DNA of 64,000 bases from Lepturacanthus savala (Eukaryota > Chordata > Actinopteri > Scombriformes > Trichiuridae): the NCBI GenBank assembly GCA_030544235.1, contig CM060467.1, forward strand, positions 6,999,001 to 7,063,000, given 5' to 3'. The notes under the pieces are model-generated. The model was not told where the DNA came from. It saw nothing but the letters and a program-made list of their open reading frames with translations, and made no database searches. Below, piece after piece: positions 55,901-61,900 of the stretch. Within the stretch, counting starts at the first letter, position 1. Each line of letters starts with the position of its first letter. Position numbers and translations under genes: made by a program.

Positions 55901-58900
55901 TCCAAAGCAGTGGAAGAGTGACGGTTTCGGGGATTAGAGCGTTCTCCTCTTCTATTCTCACATACTCGCAACCAGGAATAATTGACTGTTGGGGGCTGAT
56001 GTCTGTGTCTAAGAATAAAAAAAAGAATGGCCTGCATTCAGCAGAATGAGCCCGCAAAGTTTACAGCTGGCAGCTGGTTGTCTGCTCTGATTATAGGATG
56101 TTTTTGGGTGAAATGACAGTAGTTCACGTCTACAGGAAGTGCTCATTGTGTGTGTGTGTTTTCTAAATGTTAAATCAAGGCCTGTTTTGTTCAAATTGCT
56201 GCTAAAAACTGTGCAAAACTTTACATTCCATTCAAATTAAGTTTAGATCGCTTTCAACTACATGCTAATCACATTTTCGGTTTGATTACTGGGAATCCCC
56301 ATGCGTACCAAATCTGTTGGTTTCAGAGTGACATGTACACAAAGAAACATGACTAATGGCAGAGTTATTATATAAAATAACTTAAATTTAAAGGAGCAGT
56401 AAGTAAGAGCAGGCCAGAGAATATGCATGTGCATGTGTTCTTACATGAAAGAGTGTGTTTAGAGCCCAGGGAGACTGGCTAAAAGAGAGCACACACTCAC
56501 ACACGTTAAACAGGGAGATCTTTGTGCGTCCAGTCTGAATAGCTGCTCTGAGCTGCATAGGGACATTGTCAGATGAAGTGAATATGTAAGAAAACAGAGT
56601 CAAGTCTTAAATATATAGTAGTAGTTCCAAAACACCAATAAATTGAATTCCACAAAAAAAATCCTGAAATGTGTGGTATAAATTCATAGCCAACAACCAA
56701 ATGTAACATATTTCCAGCATTCTTCACTTCTGTCAGTTTTCAAAACCAAATCTATATTTACACTGAGCATACTGCACAACTTGTATGCATCCTAATGCCT
56801 GTAAAATGTGCACTCACCCACACAAACTGAGTGGGTGCATCTACAAAGGGTAATACGGTAGATGTGCTGCAATGTTTCCAGACGTCCCTTTGGAACAGGA
56901 GAGGCACAGTGGAGGCTTGCCCAATATCCTCATAGCAGCCCACTCATGAGGAAGGGAGGGAGGGAGGGAAGAAGATACAAAGAGGGAGAGAGAGAAAACA
57001 TCCTACTCTCCAATGCTGCATTTGACTTTTTCTTTTCCCTCACACTGGACTGCACAGTTTCTCTTTCTAGAAAAACAACAGTGACTGTAGAACTAGTTTT
57101 ACTTACGAGTCATTCCAAAACCAATTTTTTTGGTTTTGCATAGGAAATTAAAGTCAGTTATCGTATGTATGGAGATGCTGTGAGGGATATTTTGGACTCC
57201 TGGGGTTTACCGTTTGACAGACATGGCCCGTGGAATTGAGTCTTTAGTGTCTCTCAACCCATTTTGCTCCATGGATTCAGCACAGGGAGGACACACTGAC
57301 AACTGCAAGTTCTGGCTGCTGGACCTGGGTAGGTGACAGACATGCGTTTTCTTGTTATGCTGTATGACATGCAGTATTACTGTGTTGGAGACGATTTTTC
57401 CTGAGTTTAGACTCTCGCTTTATATTTGAGCTTGATATGGAGATTATAACATGTTTATTAAGTAGGATATTTGCTTGTCATGTGGAGATGAAATTGCCTT
57501 TTAAATTTATAATTTTTCCAATTTAGCAGTTAGGTGTTTGGGCAAGATTCTGAGTTATGTACATTGTACTCTTGTCTGTGTGGATGAGATAAAGATGCAG
57601 TTTTAAATCTCAAAGCAAGGTGGAAAAACTTGCCTAAAAATCAAAATGATTTCTCGTGCAAGATACAATGGAACGTTCTTTTTTTTGTCTTCTTTCACAG
57701 AGTCTTTGTTGTCTAGCCTTATAATCTATTTTCATCCGGGTGTTATGCAGTGGGTATTCACTAATCATGGGTGGATTACTTTGAGGCATTATGGAAATGA
57801 AAGTAATTTGGCGAATGCACCGTTATGTGATGAAATATTAAATCTACTTAAAGTCACATTGACAAGATTATATCTGTGATGGGTCAGGAGCCTCACAGAT
57901 GGGCACAGGGTGTTACTGTGGACCTCGGGCAGGAATAATGAGGTCAAATAGAATTGTAAAATTCACAAGCTTCCTAAAAACTGCCCCTTTTCTGTTGAAT
58001 GTTTTACAGTTCTCTGCCATACATGAATTGATAATAAAGCACCAAATTATCTGGACTACTTTTACCAGAATGTGTGGCAGGTGGTCCCACAATCTCCCTA
58101 TCTTCCCTATCCCATCCCAGCTCCACACCCTCCCTAATTGAGGCTGTTGGTGGCCAGCCCCCTCTAGAGCATTGTCCACATTTTTTACAGATCAGCTAGC
58201 CAACCCCCACACCCAAAATGCACATCTCCAACCATGTCAACTAATGTCAGTATGTGTCTTGTATGTTTTTGTTTACATCTCCTGGGTAAGATAAGACCAA
58301 ATGAAAGATGAAAGATGCTACCCTGGCGACACCTCTGGAATCCCCGGCATGTTCATGCAGAGCTGCAGCGATTTGCGGGATCACTCCAGTTGTAGGGCTG
58401 CCCCTCCCCTCCCTCCTATACTGAGACACTGGCACACACACACACAGAGTTGTAAATGTGTTCTTCGCAGTAACATGAATGAGATGTAAATGAACTATGA
58501 TAGCTTACAGATAAATGAGCATCTGAGGATGCAGTAGGGAGCATCTTTTAAAATACAGTACATTTATGCATTGCTTTGTACTGTATGTGAATTTATTTTA
58601 TACTGCATAAACACAAGAAGATTTGCATGCATACAGCTCAAGTGGATAATACAGTATTTTCGAAGCTGATAAGTTTACTAATGAGTCTGCTGATGAATTA
58701 AGCTTCAAGTGAACAAGATGCCTTTGATCCTAAATTGCTCCAGAGACGGTTTATTAATTGATCCGGGATAATCATTTTAGTGAAGATTAACAGGCATAAC
58801 TGCACATTTTCAAAGCCAGCAGTAGGGAAACTAGAGATCCCTGCCTGAATTTGCAAACATTAAGTTGATTGAAGATAAAGATGAGACATTTATGGTGACA

Positions 58901-61900
58901 GCTCCTGTAGAAGAACACAAGAAATACTAAATTGTGCTAATAGGTTGTTGTTATAGTAAGTTAAGTCTCTTGGGGCCTTGGAAATGACCTGTAATTATTT
59001 CTTTTCAAGTCTTGTGTCATCCTACAGATTTGTACCTCTCATGTAGTTATTATTATTTGGGAGCTTTGTAGTTGTGATTACACAAGCTTGCCAGATGGGA
59101 GGACAGTTATAATTCCCATTTTCCACCTTTGTTTTGACCATCTTTTGAAGTACTGCTTGTGAAAGGGCTTCAAATTCTATATGACTGTACATAGGAGAAA
59201 CACAGTAATTTTAACATGTGTCATTCAACCAGGGATTGCAACATTAAGACGAGGAATCATCCACTGAAGAAATGCAAATGCCTGGATAAACGGCAAAACA
59301 GTTTCAAGTCTACATTTTCTTTTGTAGTGTCAGTCGGATTAAAAAGTTCTCTCGGGGATCATGTCTTAATATAAGCAGTTTTAATTTGTTTTTTTTAAAC
59401 AGGATCAATGTAGAAACAATGATTACTTAAGAAGGATAATCAATAAGTTACAGTCAGACCTGCAAACAAGTGATGAGTCCCCTATTTTTGTCTCCTGAGT
59501 GAAAGGCTGACCAGCTGTTCCTGGTTATTTTCCCACCTAGGAAGAATGTGTCAAGGCTGTTGACTCCATGTTTCACTCATTCACACCCTGTTAGCATGAC
59601 CTCTTCAGTCTTACAGGAGTATGTAGACCCCAATAAATGCTTGTATAATTGTCAAGGGTTGAACAATTTAGTCATGATGCATAAGATGTGGTAGATTTTT
59701 TCCCATTATCCTAAATCACCACATTTCCCAACTTTTACTGGAAATATATGTTACATTCATCCACTTTTATTCACATTTCAGATTTTTATAATCTTATGTA
59801 AGTGCCATTCCCTCATAATACTATGAAGATAATTTCATCAGTTTTATAATTTGACAGCATTTGAAAGACATTCAAAGAAGTCAAATAAAAAAATACTTAA
59901 TATAATATTGGTGTGAATTGACAGTGTAAAATATTTGTCTGCCTACTATATGTGGCATATTTGTTACTGTTTGGGCATGACTACATCTGAGGTTTTGACC
60001 CTGACATGCCTGCAGTCGGCATGGTTTGCTCTCCATGAGAAGTATTGCAGCCTGTATCTGGTTCCCTTTTAAAAGTACAGATTTCTACTGTACTGTACTA
60101 GGCAATGTCATCATCAGTTCTAATAAAAACTGCAGAACGGGTCTTTGTATTCATTTGATAACCTCTTGTGTGAAGCAGATGCGTTGACCTTCATGGATTA
60201 TTCAAATGCCTGTACTTTCTGCCTTCAGTATGAATCATCAATAATGTGTATGAATCAAGGGTTATGAACTGCAATAGGACTATACAGAACTCATGAATGA
60301 AGGTTTTTATAGTCCCTGTAGGCCACAAATAGTAAAGGTCTTCCGAGTCATGAAAATTCCCACCTTAAATAGGCTTTGTGAACGTATCCATGACTAAAAC
60401 ATTCCAGGGCAGCATCGTAACAGGCAGTTATGACTCTGGTTTTCATTTTAATAGAGGCAGGGAAGATTAGAGAGGCAATTAAAGCACACTGCTTCCTTAA
60501 AATCTATAGTTAGCGGTGTGTTTGCATGTAAACATTTGTGCCAACAAAAGGAATTAGCTTCGAGCAAGTTTCCCTCAGGCAAGACAGACAACCCCTCGAC
60601 ACCTATTCACCTGAATAGAGGCCCCTTTGGGTGGAATTTATAGATCTCTTAGGCAGTTCAGGCTTCTCCTTCTCTGTAAGATCCATCTGACTTTCTGTCG
60701 GGTAGAAAATAAATTTCAGGATAAAAGCAGGATAGAGAAATGCGCCTGCCTCAATATACTCACATTGTTATTCGGTAAACTGATCGCTCAGAAAACTTCG
60801 CACGAGCCATCTGAGTATTGCGAAGTCAGTAAGTGACCATGACCATCATTAATCCATGGCCTGAGTTCTGTCAGTGAGTGAGATGTTGAGAGGAGTCTTG
60901 AGAGAAACTGGCTTTAGAGTCTTAACAGTGCCTGATGTGGGTGCTGGTTGTTATTCTGGGAGCTGTGTGCTTTGTTCCCTCGCATGCGATGGGAGAACAC
61001 ATGCTTCGTATCAGCAGAGCGCAATAAAAATAAGTCTCCCAGAGGCTAAATGACTGACACGCACATTCACATGCAAGACATATTCATTCAAGTGAGCAAG
61101 CATGTACGTATTAAACAACGTGGGGCCTATGCAAAGTGTCCAATGAGGGCAGGCAGAATTTCCACACCTGCCATTGAGGAAAGCCATTCAGCCTGGTCAC
61201 ATGGTTTAATGTGTAGCAGCTGCATCTTTTTAAAGCCGAATAATATGGAGCCTCTGATATTTTACTCAATAATCAAGCTCCAGTAAAGTGTCCTCATATG
61301 TAAGTAATTTACTCTTGTATTCATACCTCAATCAATCTCTAAAAATGTATCAATTTCTACATTTTGCATCAAAGTTTAATGAATCATGATGTGATGCAGA
61401 CAGTTCAAAGCAAAGTGATGTAGGACGAGGAGAGTATCGTCCTTGAGTCAACTTCAGCTCCCTTACAGATGCACTTGTTTTTGATGTCAAATCCTCCCTG
61501 GAATTTGTGTGCTGCTCTGCACAATGAGAACATCATCCTTTGAGCCTCTTTTGTATGTAAGAGAGACTTTTCTGATTGAGTTAAAGCTCCAGCAACTTTA
61601 CAAAACTCCAGTTTAGAAAATCTGAGAACTCTTCATCACTGAAATGCCTCAGTAGGATTTCTAGTAGAGAGATTTGTTCATCATATCTGGAGATATCAAA
61701 CACATTATAGAAGAGGAGAATCACGCTGATGTGTTTTGTTGAGCCTTGGGGTCTCACAGATGGTGAATGGTCTTGTTCCAGGCAAACCTAACCTCAACAT
61801 GTTCACCCCAAGACTCCACAGTCAGATAGTTTGCTCAGCCATTTCTTCCATCCAAAATGAATAAGGGAATTCAATAGAGGCTATGGAAAAGACAATGAGT

